DNA of 64,000 bases, from contig NZ_CP018725.1 of assembly GCF_001908725.1 (NCBI RefSeq), forward strand, positions 4,588,001 to 4,652,000, given 5' to 3'. Below are positions 9,094 through 18,110 of this stretch, in pieces. Made by a program: the position numbers and the translations under genes. This DNA is from Xanthomonas vesicatoria ATCC 35937 (lineage in GTDB: Bacteria > Pseudomonadota > Gammaproteobacteria > Xanthomonadales > Xanthomonadaceae). The notes beneath the pieces were generated by a model, which searched no databases, was not told the origin of the DNA, and saw only the letters and a program-made list of their open reading frames with translations. How positions within the stretch are numbered: position 1 is the stretch's first letter; each line of letters starts with the position of its first letter.

Positions 9094-9777
9094 ATGCGCA
9101 TCGACATCTGGTCCGACGTGGTCTGCCCTTGGTGCTGGATCGGCAAGCGCCGTTTTGAACAGGCGATCGCCGCACTTGGGGCGCAGTTGCCGGCATTGGA
9201 CATCCATTACCACGCGTTCGAGCTCGATCCGGATGCCGGCGCCGAGCCGGTGCCATTGCGCGACGCACTGGCGCGCAAGTTTGGCGGTGCCGCGCGCGTC
9301 GATCAGATGCTTGCGCAGACCCAGGACACCGCACGCGCGGAAGGGCTGCCGTTCGACTTCGGGCGTGGGCAAGTGCAGGTCAGCACCCTGCGTGCGCATC
9401 GCTTGCTCTGGCTGGCCACGCATGAGGGCGATGTCGGTGCGGTGATGGAAGCCCTGTTTCATGCGCATTTTGCGCAAGGCCAGAACGTGGCTGCAACCGA
9501 CACGCTGGTGCGTGCCGGTGAGGCCGGCGGTCTGGCCGCCTCGCGGGTGCAGGCGATGCTCGACTCCGACGAAGGCATTGTGGAGGTGCAGGCCCAGTTG
9601 GCACAGGCCAGCGCGCTTGGCATTCGTGCAGTGCCCAGCTTCGTCATCGACGGACGCAGCCTGATCCAGGGCGCACAGCCGCCGGAGGCGTTTGCGCAGG
9701 CGCTGCTGCAGTTGGCTGCCGAATCGGTACCGATTGGCGGCGCCGATGCATGCGGACCAGATGGATGTGCGGTGTGA
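9094..9777 (+). CDS. DsbA-family oxidoreductase (FrnE-like)
   Basis: A 227-residue thioredoxin-fold protein of the DsbA/FrnE/2-hydroxychromene-2-carboxylate isomerase superfamily. The active site 'CPWC' is at residues 11-14 in 'SDVVCPWCWIGKRRF', as in FrnE proteins. An alpha-helical insertion and a cis-Pro loop 'AVPSFVIDG' are present. No signal peptide is seen, so it acts in the cytoplasm. A C-terminal 'CGPDGC' adds a second cysteine pair, also seen in some FrnE homologues. The substrate is not deducible. The next gene starts only 16 bases downstream, suggesting co-transcription. Confidence 0.87.
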   Translation: MRIDIWSDVVCPWCWIGKRRFEQAIAALGAQLPALDIHYHAFELDPDAGAEPVPLRDALARKFGGAARVDQMLAQTQDTARAEGLPFDFGRGQVQVSTLRAHRLLWLATHEGDVGAVMEALFHAHFAQGQNVAATDTLVRAGEAGGLAASRVQAMLDSDEGIVEVQAQLAQASALGIRAVPSFVIDGRSLIQGAQPPEAFAQALLQLAAESVPIGGADACGPDGCAV

Positions 9778-9792
9778 GAGATCGCCTGCGTC

Positions 9793-10824
9793 ATGCCCGT
9801 GCCGGCGACTGACCCATCGATGTCGCACCAGCCGCGCACGGTCGCGGTGATCGGTGCCGGCTTGGCCGGGCTGGCCTGTGCCAAGGCGCTGCAGGCTGCC
9901 GGCGCGGTGGTGACGGTCTACGAGCGGGGCGATGCGCCAGGCGGCCGCATGCGTGGCCGTGCAGGCGCCGGCTGGCAGTGCGATGCGGGGGCGCAATATT
10001 TCACTGCGCGCGATCCGGACTTTGCGGCCGTGGCGCAGGCATGGGGCGCCGCCGGCGTGGCGGCGCGCTGGCCTGCGCGCATCGCACGCTGGGATGGAAC
10101 CGAAATGCGCGCTTCTCAAACCGCGTTGACGCGTTTTGTTGGAGTGCCGGAGATGGCCGCTCCCGTGCACGCACTGGCGATAGGGCTGGATGTTCGGTTA
10201 CATGCGCCGGTGCGCAGCTTGCAACGCAATGGCCAAGGCTGGGCGTTGCGCGTGCACGGCGAGCCTGCGATGCAGATGGTCGATACGGTGCTGCTCGCAC
10301 TTGCGGCGCCGGATGCGGCTGCGTTGTTGGCGGGGATTGCGCCTGCGCTTGCGACCATTGCCGGCGATGCGCGCATGCAGCCGGCCTGGGCGGTGGTGCT
10401 GCGGTTCGACGCGCGTATCGATCCAGGCTACGACGCGCTGTTCGTCAACACCGGCTCGTTGCGCTGGGTGGCACGCGATTCCAGCAAGCCGGCACGGCAG
10501 GGCGCCGAGACCTGGCTGCTGCACGCCACGGCCGACTGGAGCCAGCTGCATGTCGATGCCACGCCCGAAGACGTCAGCGCCATGCTGCTGCCGGAACTGG
10601 CAGCGCTCGGCCTGCCGCTGCCGCAGGCCTGCGATGCCTATCGGTGGGAGGTGGCCAGCACCGATCCGCCGTTGCAGGCCGGCTGCGTCTGGGATGCGCA
10701 GCTTCGCCTGGGCATGTGCGGCGACTGGTTGGCGGGCGGCAAGGTGGAAGGTGCGTGGCAAAGCGGAACCGCATTGGCGCAGCGGGTGAGTGCCGGCGAT
10801 ATCGCGCTCCAGACAGATGCATGA
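9793..10824 (+). CDS. FAD-dependent amine-oxidase-like (renalase-type) protein
   Basis: A 343-residue flavoprotein with an N-terminal dinucleotide-binding motif 'VIGAGLAGLACAKAL' and downstream 'ERGDAPGGRMRGR', as in renalase-like NAD(P)/FAD oxidoreductases. 'GDWLAGGKVEGAWQSG' near the C-terminus is the second FAD-contacting motif. An ATG at 9820 would remove nine N-terminal residues and begin closer to the fold. It is followed by a photolyase-family gene; this flavoprotein-photolyase pairing is seen in other proteobacteria, but the substrate is unknown. Confidence 0.85.
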   Translation: MPVPATDPSMSHQPRTVAVIGAGLAGLACAKALQAAGAVVTVYERGDAPGGRMRGRAGAGWQCDAGAQYFTARDPDFAAVAQAWGAAGVAARWPARIARWDGTEMRASQTALTRFVGVPEMAAPVHALAIGLDVRLHAPVRSLQRNGQGWALRVHGEPAMQMVDTVLLALAAPDAAALLAGIAPALATIAGDARMQPAWAVVLRFDARIDPGYDALFVNTGSLRWVARDSSKPARQGAETWLLHATADWSQLHVDATPEDVSAMLLPELAALGLPLPQACDAYRWEVASTDPPLQAGCVWDAQLRLGMCGDWLAGGKVEGAWQSGTALAQRVSAGDIALQTDA

Positions 10825-10979
10825 ATCGGTGGCGCGGCCGCTGTGGTTGAACCAACGCTACGCAAGGGCAGAGCGGTTTTTTTTGCGTTGCAGGCAGATG
10901 CACATGATGTCGCCCGGATCGTTGCCCAATACCCGCCGCCCGGGCGCCGGGCCGCTGCGAACGCGTCCTGCCGATAGGC

Positions 10980-12572
10980 GTGAACCCAGCCCCGATGCAT
11001 GAGTTCGATACGCGCAGCAGTGCCTCGCAAACGCCTGCACACACGCTGCGCCTGATCCTGGGCGATCAGCTCAATCCGCAGCACAGCTGGTATGCCACGC
11101 ACGATCCAGGCGTGGTCTACGTGCTGATGGAGGTACGCGAGGAAACCGATTACGTGCTGCATCACGCGCAGAAGATCCTGGCGATCTTTGCGGCGATGCG
11201 CGCGTTTGCCGCGCGCCTGCGGCGGGGCGGGCATCGCGTGCGCTATGTCGCGATTGATGACCCCAGTAATCGGCAATCCATCCCGGCCAATCTCCAGGCC
11301 TTGATGGTGCATTACCGTGCACGGCATCTGCAGTATCAGGCGCCGGACGAATGGCGGCTGGATGAGGCGCTGCGCCACTGGAGCGCGGGCTGTACGTTCG
11401 CCACGCACATGGTCGATAGCGAGCATTTTCTGACAGCGCGCGATGAGGTGGCGGGGTGTTTTCGCGCCGGCGCGCAGTGGCGTATGGAGGTCTTCTATCG
11501 CCGCATGCGCATGCGCACGCGCCATCGCATCCTGCTCGACGCCTCCGGCCAACCGGAAGGGGGGCGCTGGAATTTCGATCACGACAACCGCGCGCCGTGG
11601 CCCGGCGATCCGCCAGCACCACAGGAGTGGCGCGCTGCGCACGACCATGGCGCCCTGTGGCGCAGCATTGAAGATGCCGGCGTGCGCAGTTTTGGCATGC
11701 CGAATGCGCAGGCGCTGCCATGGCCGCTGGACCGCGACGAAGCCCTGCAGCATCTGGATGCCTTCATCGCCACTGCGTTGCCGGATTTCGGCCGCTACGA
11801 AGATGCGATGAGTACGCGCAGCCCGCGGCTATTCCATTCGCTGTTGTCGTTCGCGCTCAACGTCAAGATGCTGCACCCGGCCGAAGTGATTACGCGTGCC
11901 GAAGCGGCGTGGCGGCAAGGGCATGCACCGTTGGCATCGGTGGAAGGCTTTATTCGCCAGATCCTGGGCTGGCGCGAATACGTGCGCGGCGTGTACTGGT
12001 CGCAGATGCCCGGCTATGCGCAGTCCAATCGGCTCGATCAGCACGCGCCGCTGCCGCATTGGTTCTGGGACGGGCAGATCGGCATGCGTTGCCTGGCCGA
12101 TGCGGTCGGTAATTCGCTGGCCAATGCGCATGCGCACCACATCCAGCGGTTAATGGTGATCGGTAATTTTGCGCTGCTGGCGGGGCTGGACCCGCAGGCG
12201 CTGCATCGCTGGTATCTGGGTGTCTATATCGATGCGTTCGAGTGGGTGGAGTTGCCCAACACGGTGGGCATGAGCCAATTTGCCGATGGTGGCCTGCTGG
12301 GCAGCAAGCCCTATATCAGCGGTGCGGCCTACATCGATCGCATGAGCGATTACTGCAGCGGTTGCCGCTACCAGCGCAAGGCGCGTGTCGGTGCGCGGGC
12401 CTGCCCCTACAACGCGCTGTATTGGGATTTCCTGGCGCGGCAGCGCCCGCTGCTGGGGACGAACGAACGCCTGGCGATGCCGTATCGGCAGCTCGATGGC
12501 ATGGCGCCCGAGGTGCTGGAGGGCATCCAGACCCAGGCCGCACATTGGCGGGCGACTCTGGAGCGTCTTTGA
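10980..12572 (+). CDS. Cryptochrome/photolyase family protein (FeS-BCP / (6-4) type)
   Basis: A 530-residue member of the prokaryotic iron-sulfur photolyase/cryptochrome branch. The start 'LRLILGDQLNPQHSW' is the typical N-terminus of deoxyribodipyrimidine photolyase-related proteins. The helical FAD domain includes 'ILGWREYVRGVYW' and 'WVELPNTVGMSQFADGG'. The C-terminal cysteines in 'YCSGCRYQ' and 'ACPYNALYWDFL' fit the 4Fe-4S cluster ligands of this branch. Members repair (6-4) photoproducts or act as photoreceptors. The GTG at 10980 or the ATG at 10995 could be the start. Confidence 0.9.
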   Translation: MNPAPMHEFDTRSSASQTPAHTLRLILGDQLNPQHSWYATHDPGVVYVLMEVREETDYVLHHAQKILAIFAAMRAFAARLRRGGHRVRYVAIDDPSNRQSIPANLQALMVHYRARHLQYQAPDEWRLDEALRHWSAGCTFATHMVDSEHFLTARDEVAGCFRAGAQWRMEVFYRRMRMRTRHRILLDASGQPEGGRWNFDHDNRAPWPGDPPAPQEWRAAHDHGALWRSIEDAGVRSFGMPNAQALPWPLDRDEALQHLDAFIATALPDFGRYEDAMSTRSPRLFHSLLSFALNVKMLHPAEVITRAEAAWRQGHAPLASVEGFIRQILGWREYVRGVYWSQMPGYAQSNRLDQHAPLPHWFWDGQIGMRCLADAVGNSLANAHAHHIQRLMVIGNFALLAGLDPQALHRWYLGVYIDAFEWVELPNTVGMSQFADGGLLGSKPYISGAAYIDRMSDYCSGCRYQRKARVGARACPYNALYWDFLARQRPLLGTNERLAMPYRQLDGMAPEVLEGIQTQAAHWRATLERL

Positions 12573-12935
12573 GGCAGCGACCGTTGAAATCGTCAGTCTG
12601 ACGGCCGGAGGACAGTTGCGTCTGCGCCGCGTGCGACCCCGCTGCAGGCATCGGATGCGGGCGACGCGGAAAGCGCAACGGTAGTGGCTGCCTGGGTCTT
12701 GTCAGCGACCGGATTGCGCTGCGACTGTCTGCCCCGCCCAGCCAGCGCACGAGCGCGACTTCGATACCGATCACGCGGCGGGCAGAGTCTGCGCGCGGGC
12801 AGCGCAACGCTTGGCAGCAAGGCGCTTGGGCAGATGGACGCGAGCCTGCCTGAATGCGCGATCTGACGCTGCCACGCGCATCTGCGACAATGCCGCGCTG
12901 CGCCCTCGTGGCGCCTGGCCCGGGAGTCCCCCAAC
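12573..12935. other. Noncoding gap between photolyase and nagZ
   Basis: No convincing gene was seen on either strand; open frames here have no ribosome binding site and unusual composition. The segment should hold the promoter of the nagZ-hpt-mtnP cluster, but I could not fix a promoter by eye. Confidence 0.5.
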
Positions 12936-13937
12936 ATGCTTCTGATCGGCGTTGCCGGTACCGAACTCAGCGCACAGGAACGCGACTGGCTGCAGCACGA
13001 CGCCGTCGCCGGCGTGGTGCTGTTCAAGCGCAACTTCGCCTCGCGCACCCAGGTGGCCGAGCTGTCGGCCTCCATCCGCGCTGCGGCACCGCGCCCGGTG
13101 CTGCTGTGCGTGGACCAGGAAGGCGGCCGCGTGCAGCGGTTTCGCGAAGGCTTCAGTGCACTGGCGCCGTTGCAGAGCTTCGGTACCCAATATCTGCAGG
13201 ATCCGGAAGGCGCGCTCGCCGCGGCCCGCGCGCATGCGCAGCTGATGGCCACTGAAGTGCGGGCCAGCGGCGTGGACCTGAGTTTTGCGCCGGTAGTGGA
13301 CCTGGGCCGCGGCAACCGCGCCATAGGTGATCGCGCCTTCAGCGACGACCCGCAGGTCGTGGCCACCTTCACCCGCGCGTATGTGCAGGCGCTGCACGGC
13401 GCCGGCATGGCGGCCACGCTCAAGCATTTCCCCGGTCACGGCACGGTGCTGGAAGACACCCATGTGGATCACGCCAGCGACCCGCGCTCGCTGGAGCAAC
13501 TGCAGGCCAACGATCTGGTGCCGTTCGTGGCCGGCATCGAGGCCGGCGCCGACGCGGTGATGATGGCGCACGTGGTCTACCCGCAAGTCGCGCCGGAGCC
13601 AGCTGGTTATTCGCAGCGCTGGATCGAGCAGATCCTGCGCGGGCAACTGGGCTTCCGCGGCGTGGTGTTTTCCGACGATATCGGTATGGCCGCCTCGTTC
13701 AGTGCCGGCGGCGTGGCGGGCCGGGTGCACGCGCACCTGGATGCCGGCTGCGACGTGGTGCTGGTCTGCCATCCGGAACTGGTCGACGAATCACTGCAGG
13801 CCGTGCAAGGTCGCAGCCTCAATACTGCAGCGCTGATCGGCCTCATCGGTCGCGGCGCGCTCGGCTGGGACGGCCTGCTTGCCGGCACCGACGCCTCTTT
13901 CAACACTCCTTCCGCCCCTTTCGGATCAATTGCCTGA
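12936..13937 (+). CDS. nagZ: Beta-N-acetylhexosaminidase NagZ
   Basis: Cytoplasmic glycoside hydrolase family 3 enzyme (333 aa) that removes GlcNAc from anhydromuropeptides during peptidoglycan recycling. It shows 'CVDQEGGRVQRF' (about 62-73), the family-defining 'KHFPGHGTVLEDTHVD' with the catalytic His/Asp loop, and the nucleophile Asp in 'VFSDDIGM'. Length is typical. Its stop shares a base with the ATG of the downstream phosphoribosyltransferase, so the two form an operon that combines cell-wall and purine recycling. NagZ is linked to beta-lactamase induction in other bacteria. Confidence 0.95.
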   Translation: MLLIGVAGTELSAQERDWLQHDAVAGVVLFKRNFASRTQVAELSASIRAAAPRPVLLCVDQEGGRVQRFREGFSALAPLQSFGTQYLQDPEGALAAARAHAQLMATEVRASGVDLSFAPVVDLGRGNRAIGDRAFSDDPQVVATFTRAYVQALHGAGMAATLKHFPGHGTVLEDTHVDHASDPRSLEQLQANDLVPFVAGIEAGADAVMMAHVVYPQVAPEPAGYSQRWIEQILRGQLGFRGVVFSDDIGMAASFSAGGVAGRVHAHLDAGCDVVLVCHPELVDESLQAVQGRSLNTAALIGLIGRGALGWDGLLAGTDASFNTPSAPFGSIA

Positions 13938-14491
13938 TGTCCACGCTCACCATTTCCCAGGCCCTGGCCCAAGCCGATCTGCTGGTCGACCGCCCGGCTA
14001 TCGACGCTGCCGTCGCCACCATTGCCGATGCCATCGCACGCGATTACGCCGGCGAAGTGCCGGTGTATCTCACCATCATGCACGGCGCGTTGCCGTTCTC
14101 CGGCCAATTGGCGCTGGAGCTGGGCGCGCGTGGGCAGGACCTGCAGTTCGATTACCTGCACGCCACCCGCTATCGCGGCGAAACCGTCGGCGGCGAGCTG
14201 GTGTGGAAGCACCGCCCTGCCACCGCGCTGTTCGGTCGTCGCGTCATCCTGGTCGATGACATCCTCGATGAGGGCTACACGCTGCAGGGCGTGCGCCAGT
14301 GGTGCCTGGAGCAGGGCGCCACCGATGTGCGCGTGGCGGTGTTGACCGTCAAGCGCCACGACCGCTGCGTGCCAGGCGTCACCGCCGATTACGTGGGCGT
14401 GGAAGTGGCCGACCGCTATGTGTTCGGCTTCGGCATGGACGTCAACGAACAGCTGCGCGGCATTCCTGCCATCTACGCGATGAAGCAGTAA
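13937..14491 (+). CDS. hpt: Hypoxanthine-guanine phosphoribosyltransferase
   Basis: Purine salvage enzyme (184 aa) converting hypoxanthine or guanine plus PRPP to IMP or GMP. The PRPP-binding signature 'VILVDDILDEGYTL' is present near residue 100, with the flexible loop region before it and the base-binding 'VGVEVADRYVFGFGMD' near the C-terminus. ATG overlaps the nagZ stop by one base. With the downstream thioinosine phosphorylase this makes a logical hypoxanthine-recycling set, since that enzyme releases hypoxanthine. Confidence 0.9.
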   Translation: MSTLTISQALAQADLLVDRPAIDAAVATIADAIARDYAGEVPVYLTIMHGALPFSGQLALELGARGQDLQFDYLHATRYRGETVGGELVWKHRPATALFGRRVILVDDILDEGYTLQGVRQWCLEQGATDVRVAVLTVKRHDRCVPGVTADYVGVEVADRYVFGFGMDVNEQLRGIPAIYAMKQ

Positions 14492-14713
14492 GACGCGCGG
14501 CGATCGTCGGCGCGGCGGCGGCGCCAGGCGAACGCGGTCGCGGCGAAGAGGTGGTTTGCACGGCTGGCAGAGTGCTCTTGCCCCTGGCGCCCGGCTCCTC
14601 CGGACGATCGCTCGCCAGGTTTTGCTTGTCGCCTTGAGTCACCGGCCCGCCGTAGCGCGGGCACCCATGCGCGCCTGCGCGCGTCCACGTCCGTTACGTT
14701 GCAGAGGTCGGTT

Positions 14714-15466
14714 GTGTCTTCCAATTCCATCGCATTGGCCGTCATTGGCGGCACGGGTGTCTACAAGCTCGCGCAGCTCGACGATGTGCAGGCCTACCAG
14801 CTGGACACGCCCTACGGCGCACCCTCTGGGCCAATCCGTGTCGGCATGTTGCTCGGCCATCGGGTGGCGTTCCTGGCGCGGCATGGCGAAGGCCATTCGC
14901 TGCCGCCGCACAAGGTCAATTACCGCGCAAACATCGCTGCATTGCAGCAAATCGGCGCCTCGCGTGTGCTTGCGCTCAATACCGTCGGTGGCATCACCGA
15001 CCAGTTCGGCCCGCGCGTGCTGGCATGTCCCGATCAACTGATCGATTACACCTGGGGGCGCGTGTCCACGTACTGCGAAGAGCCGGGTAGCGAGGTACAG
15101 CACGTGGATTTTGGGCATCCGTATTCGCCGATGTTTCGCAGCAAGGTCATCGCTGCAGCCAAGGTGACCGGAGTCACGATGGTGGCAAGCGGTTGCTACG
15201 GTGCGACGCAGGGACCGCGTCTGGAAACGGTTGCAGAGATCGCCCGCATGCGCCGCGATGGCTGCGATCTGGTCGGCATGACCGGCATGCCCGAAGCGGG
15301 GCTTGCACGCGAAAAAGGCCTGGAATATGCGTGTTTGGCGATCGTGGCGAACTGGGCGGCCGGGTGCGGCGACGCGCAGGAAATCACCATGGCAGAGGTA
15401 TTGGCCAACGTGGATGCTGCCTCGTCCGGGTTGCCCGAACTGATTGGCGAACTTGCACGCGGGTGA
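14714..15466 (+). CDS. S-methyl-5'-thioinosine phosphorylase (MtnP family)
   Basis: A 250-residue purine nucleoside phosphorylase of the MTAP family. Signatures include 'VIGGTGVYKL', 'LNTVGGITDQ', 'SGCYGATQGPRLET' and 'GMTGMPEA'. Where adenine-specific MTAP has the aspartates of 'TDYD', this protein has 'ANWA', so Asp-to-Asn and Asp-to-Ala at the base pocket. That matches methylthioinosine phosphorylases described in Pseudomonas and argues for hypoxanthine release. The neighbouring hpt would recapture the base. GTG at 14714 is chosen over TTG at 14699 because it gives the family N-terminus and a nearby 'agagg'. Confidence 0.87.
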   Translation: MSSNSIALAVIGGTGVYKLAQLDDVQAYQLDTPYGAPSGPIRVGMLLGHRVAFLARHGEGHSLPPHKVNYRANIAALQQIGASRVLALNTVGGITDQFGPRVLACPDQLIDYTWGRVSTYCEEPGSEVQHVDFGHPYSPMFRSKVIAAAKVTGVTMVASGCYGATQGPRLETVAEIARMRRDGCDLVGMTGMPEAGLAREKGLEYACLAIVANWAAGCGDAQEITMAEVLANVDAASSGLPELIGELARG

Positions 15467-15495
15467 TTGTCATTGGGGAATAAGCTTTGCATACT
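15467..15495 (+). promoter_or_regulatory. Probable sigma-70 promoter of the cold-shock gene
   Basis: 'ttgtca' (15467-15472, five of six to TTGACA) and 'catact' (15490-15495, four of six to TATAAT) are separated by 17 bases. It lies directly after the mtnP stop and 58 bases before the cold-shock ATG, leaving a short 5' leader. Confidence 0.5.
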
Positions 15496-15553
15496 CGGCG
15501 CGTACGCAACGCCGTACACCACCCATTAATTATTGCAAAGGTCTCGCATCACC

Positions 15554-15760
15554 ATGCCGAACGGTACCGTCAAGTGGTTCAACGACGCCAAGGGATTTGG
15601 CTTCATCTCACCGGAGGACGGCAGCGCCGATGTCTTCGCGCACTTCTCCGCGATCAATTCCAAGGGCTTCCGCAGCCTGCAGGAAGGCCAGCGCGTCAGT
15701 TATGACGTGACCCAGGGCCCCAAGGGTGCCCAGGCTTCGAACATCACGCCGGTCGAGTAA
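15554..15760 (+). CDS. Cold-shock domain protein
   Basis: A 68-residue single cold-shock domain protein. RNP1 'KGFGFISP' and RNP2 'VFAHFS' are intact, so it binds single-stranded RNA/DNA as an RNA chaperone. It begins '[17 protein letters not shown]', the standard start. It has a dedicated promoter upstream and a strong intrinsic terminator 25 bases downstream, so it is a monocistronic, probably highly expressed gene. Whether it is cold-induced or constitutive cannot be told from sequence. Confidence 0.95.
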   Translation: MPNGTVKWFNDAKGFGFISPEDGSADVFAHFSAINSKGFRSLQEGQRVSYDVTQGPKGAQASNITPVE

Positions 15761-15784
15761 TCTGACTCGATTGTGCGGTTGAAG

Positions 15785-15810
15785 AACCCCGCCACGGCGG
15801 GGTTTTTTTT
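15785..15810 (+). terminator. Intrinsic terminator of the cold-shock gene
   Basis: GC-rich stem 'aaccccgc/gcggggtt' with a four-base loop, followed by a run of T to 15810. Textbook factor-independent terminator. Confidence 0.9.
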
Positions 15811-15856
15811 GCACCGGTCCATGCGGGGCCGGTGTTCGCGAACCAGAGCAGGGACG

Positions 15857-17128
15857 ATGCAACAAGCATTACGGATTGCGGTAGTGGGCTATGGAACAGC
15901 GGGGCAGGCGCTGGCGGTATTGCTGGGCGCCGACGGCCATCAGCTGGACGTCTTCGAGCGCGCCGCCAAGCCGGGGCCGGTCGGTGCCGGCTTCCTGCTG
16001 CAGCCCAGTGGGCTACAGGTACTGTGGAAGATGGGGCTGTTGTCGCAGGCCCTGGTGCACGGTGCGCCGGTGCGCCGCTTGTATGGCGAGACGCCGTGCG
16101 GGCGTGCGGTGATGGACATGCAATACCGCGATCTGGATGCCCGCCTGATGGGTGTGGGCATGCAGCGCGGTGCGTTGTTCTCGCTGCTGTGCGAGGCCTG
16201 GCCCGAATACGCGCAGCTGCACACCGATACCCAGATCACCGCCATCGATCACGAGGGCAGGCGCGTGCAGGACCAGCGCGGGCACTGGCATGGTCCGTAC
16301 GATCTGATCATCGCCGCCGACGGCTCGGCGTCCACGCTGCGCGCACAGGTACAGGGCACCCAGCTGGATCGGGTGTATCCGTGGGGCGCGCTGTGGTGTC
16401 TGTTGCCGCGCGGGGATTGGCCGTTTGTCGATGAGCTGCGCCAGCGCTACATCGGTGCGCGCAAGATGATCGGGCTGCTGCCGGTCGGCACGCGGCCTGG
16501 CGACGACACCTCGCGCCTGAGTTTTTTCTGGAGCTTGCCGTGCAGCGATTTCGCCGCCTGGGAGCAGCGCGGCATCGGCGCATGGCGCGATGAAGTGGCG
16601 CAGATGTGGCCAGACGCGCATCTGCGTCTGGACAGCGTGCAGGTACACACCGCGCTGGCACGCGCCAGCTATCGCGATGCGGTGATGACGCGTTGGCATC
16701 GCGGCCGCTTTGTGCTGGCCGGCGACGCCGCACATGCGATGAGCCCGCAGCTGGGCCAGGGCGTCAACATGGCATTGCTGGATGCGTTGGCCATGCGCGA
16801 TGCACTGCGCGCGGGCGAAGATATCGATGACGCGTTGCAGCGCTATCAGCGTGAGCGCCAGGCGCATGTGGCGATCTATCACCGCTGGAGTCGCTGGCTC
16901 ACGCCACTGTTTCAATCCGAGCGCGATGTGTGGGCGCGGGGGCGCGATCTGTTGCTGCAGCCGATGGGGCGCGTCCCTGGCGGCCGCGGCCACATGCTGC
17001 GCGTGCTCAGTGGCACCCAGCATGGCTGGTTCGGCAAGTTGGCGCTGGCGCCGGAGTTCGTGGACGCGCTGGCGCAACCATTGCCGGAGGCGCTGCCACG
17101 GCCGCAAAGCGTTGCCAACGGCGGCTGA
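15857..17128 (+). CDS. FAD-dependent monooxygenase (PHBH-type)
   Basis: A 423-residue group A flavin monooxygenase. It has the N-terminal 'VVGYGTAGQALAVLLG' nucleotide fold, the central 'LIIAADGSASTLR' DG motif and the C-terminal 'FVLAGDAAHAMSPQLGQG' GD motif, all three conserved. Such enzymes hydroxylate aromatic or other small substrates with NAD(P)H; the substrate here is unknown. The ATG at 15857 follows 'caggga'; upstream in-frame codons fall in the cold-shock terminator. No pathway partners are adjacent. Confidence 0.85.
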   Translation: MQQALRIAVVGYGTAGQALAVLLGADGHQLDVFERAAKPGPVGAGFLLQPSGLQVLWKMGLLSQALVHGAPVRRLYGETPCGRAVMDMQYRDLDARLMGVGMQRGALFSLLCEAWPEYAQLHTDTQITAIDHEGRRVQDQRGHWHGPYDLIIAADGSASTLRAQVQGTQLDRVYPWGALWCLLPRGDWPFVDELRQRYIGARKMIGLLPVGTRPGDDTSRLSFFWSLPCSDFAAWEQRGIGAWRDEVAQMWPDAHLRLDSVQVHTALARASYRDAVMTRWHRGRFVLAGDAAHAMSPQLGQGVNMALLDALAMRDALRAGEDIDDALQRYQRERQAHVAIYHRWSRWLTPLFQSERDVWARGRDLLLQPMGRVPGGRGHMLRVLSGTQHGWFGKLALAPEFVDALAQPLPEALPRPQSVANGG

Positions 17129-17465
17129 CAACACGACTGTGCCCGCGCGTGGCGAGTGGTTGGAAGGCGCCTGTGTCGCTAGCGCGCTTCGGTGTTCGCG
17201 CATGCGCTGCACTGCCTAGCGGCGGTTCGTTGTGGTGTCGGCGGTCTTTCAGTAAGCGTCGTACAAACACTGAGGTAGCCGGGGGATGCGCGCTTGCCAG
17301 CAATGGCTAAAAGGTGTGGCGAGCAGTGCGAGATGTAGACAGCGCATGCACAATCGGAGTGCACGAGGGTAGGTGTTTGAGGCGTACATGCCAGGCTGAG
17401 CGTTATCGCCCCCTGCCTGGTCATGAGCGCTGTTCGTTTGTTGGCCGCTCCCAGTGGCGTAGCGA
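17129..17465. other. Noncoding gap between monooxygenase and pdeM
   Basis: About 340 bases between convergent genes. No supported gene, no clear terminator with a U tract and no repeat was found by eye. Confidence 0.45.
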
Positions 17466-18110
17466 CTAACGCACCGGTAAGGCCACCGCGTCGCCTTCCA
17501 CACAGGCCACCAGGCGCTCGCCTTCGATCAGCGTCGGCACCACGCCCGCGGTGAAATGCGAGAACGCCGGCAGAATGGTGACGTTCTCGCGCAACCAGAA
17601 CGCCGGCCAACGCCGCGACAGACCGGGCAGCGCCGCCAACGGATGCAGATGCCCGCATAGCACGTGACCGGTGGGATGCGGAAACGGGTCGTGGCGCAGC
17701 ACAAACGGCCCGTCTTCGACCTGCTCGCCGGCGGCTTCGATTTGCAGATCCGCACCGGCTACGGCGCGGTCGTGATTGCCACGGATGGCAATCACGCGCA
17801 GCTCGCAATGCTGCTCGCGCCACGCGCTCCAACGGCGATGCCAGGCCGCGCGCGGGGCAGGGCCGTGCAACAGGTCGCCCAGAATCCACAGCGCCTCCAC
17901 CTGGCGCTGCGCAAGCAACGCGTCCAGGCGCTCCAGATCGTGCGCGGTGCCGCCGGCGGGCAGCCCAATACCGGCGCGTCGGAACACATCGGCCTTGCCC
18001 AGATGCAGATCGGCGATCAACAAGGCGCGCTGTGCCGGCCGATACAAGGCACGTTCGCCGAGCAATTCCACAGTTTCGCCGGCCAGCTGCAGCTGCACGC
18101 TATCGCCCAT
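17466..18110 (-). CDS. pdeM: Ligase-associated DNA-damage-response endonuclease PdeM
   Basis: A 214-residue calcineurin-like metallophosphoesterase. All metal-binding blocks are present: 'IADLHLGKADVFR', 'ILGDLLHG', 'IRGNHDR' and 'CGHLHP'. Proteins of this type encoded beside an ATP-dependent ligase and an Lhr-like helicase are named ligase-associated endonucleases (PdeM). It is the last gene of a minus-strand operon and overlaps the helicase gene by 11 bases. Cytoplasmic; likely processes DNA ends or flaps for its partners, by inference from the gene set. Confidence 0.9.
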   Translation of the reverse strand: MGDSVQLQLAGETVELLGERALYRPAQRALLIADLHLGKADVFRRAGIGLPAGGTAHDLERLDALLAQRQVEALWILGDLLHGPAPRAAWHRRWSAWREQHCELRVIAIRGNHDRAVAGADLQIEAAGEQVEDGPFVLRHDPFPHPTGHVLCGHLHPLAALPGLSRRWPAFWLRENVTILPAFSHFTAGVVPTLIEGERLVACVEGDAVALPVR

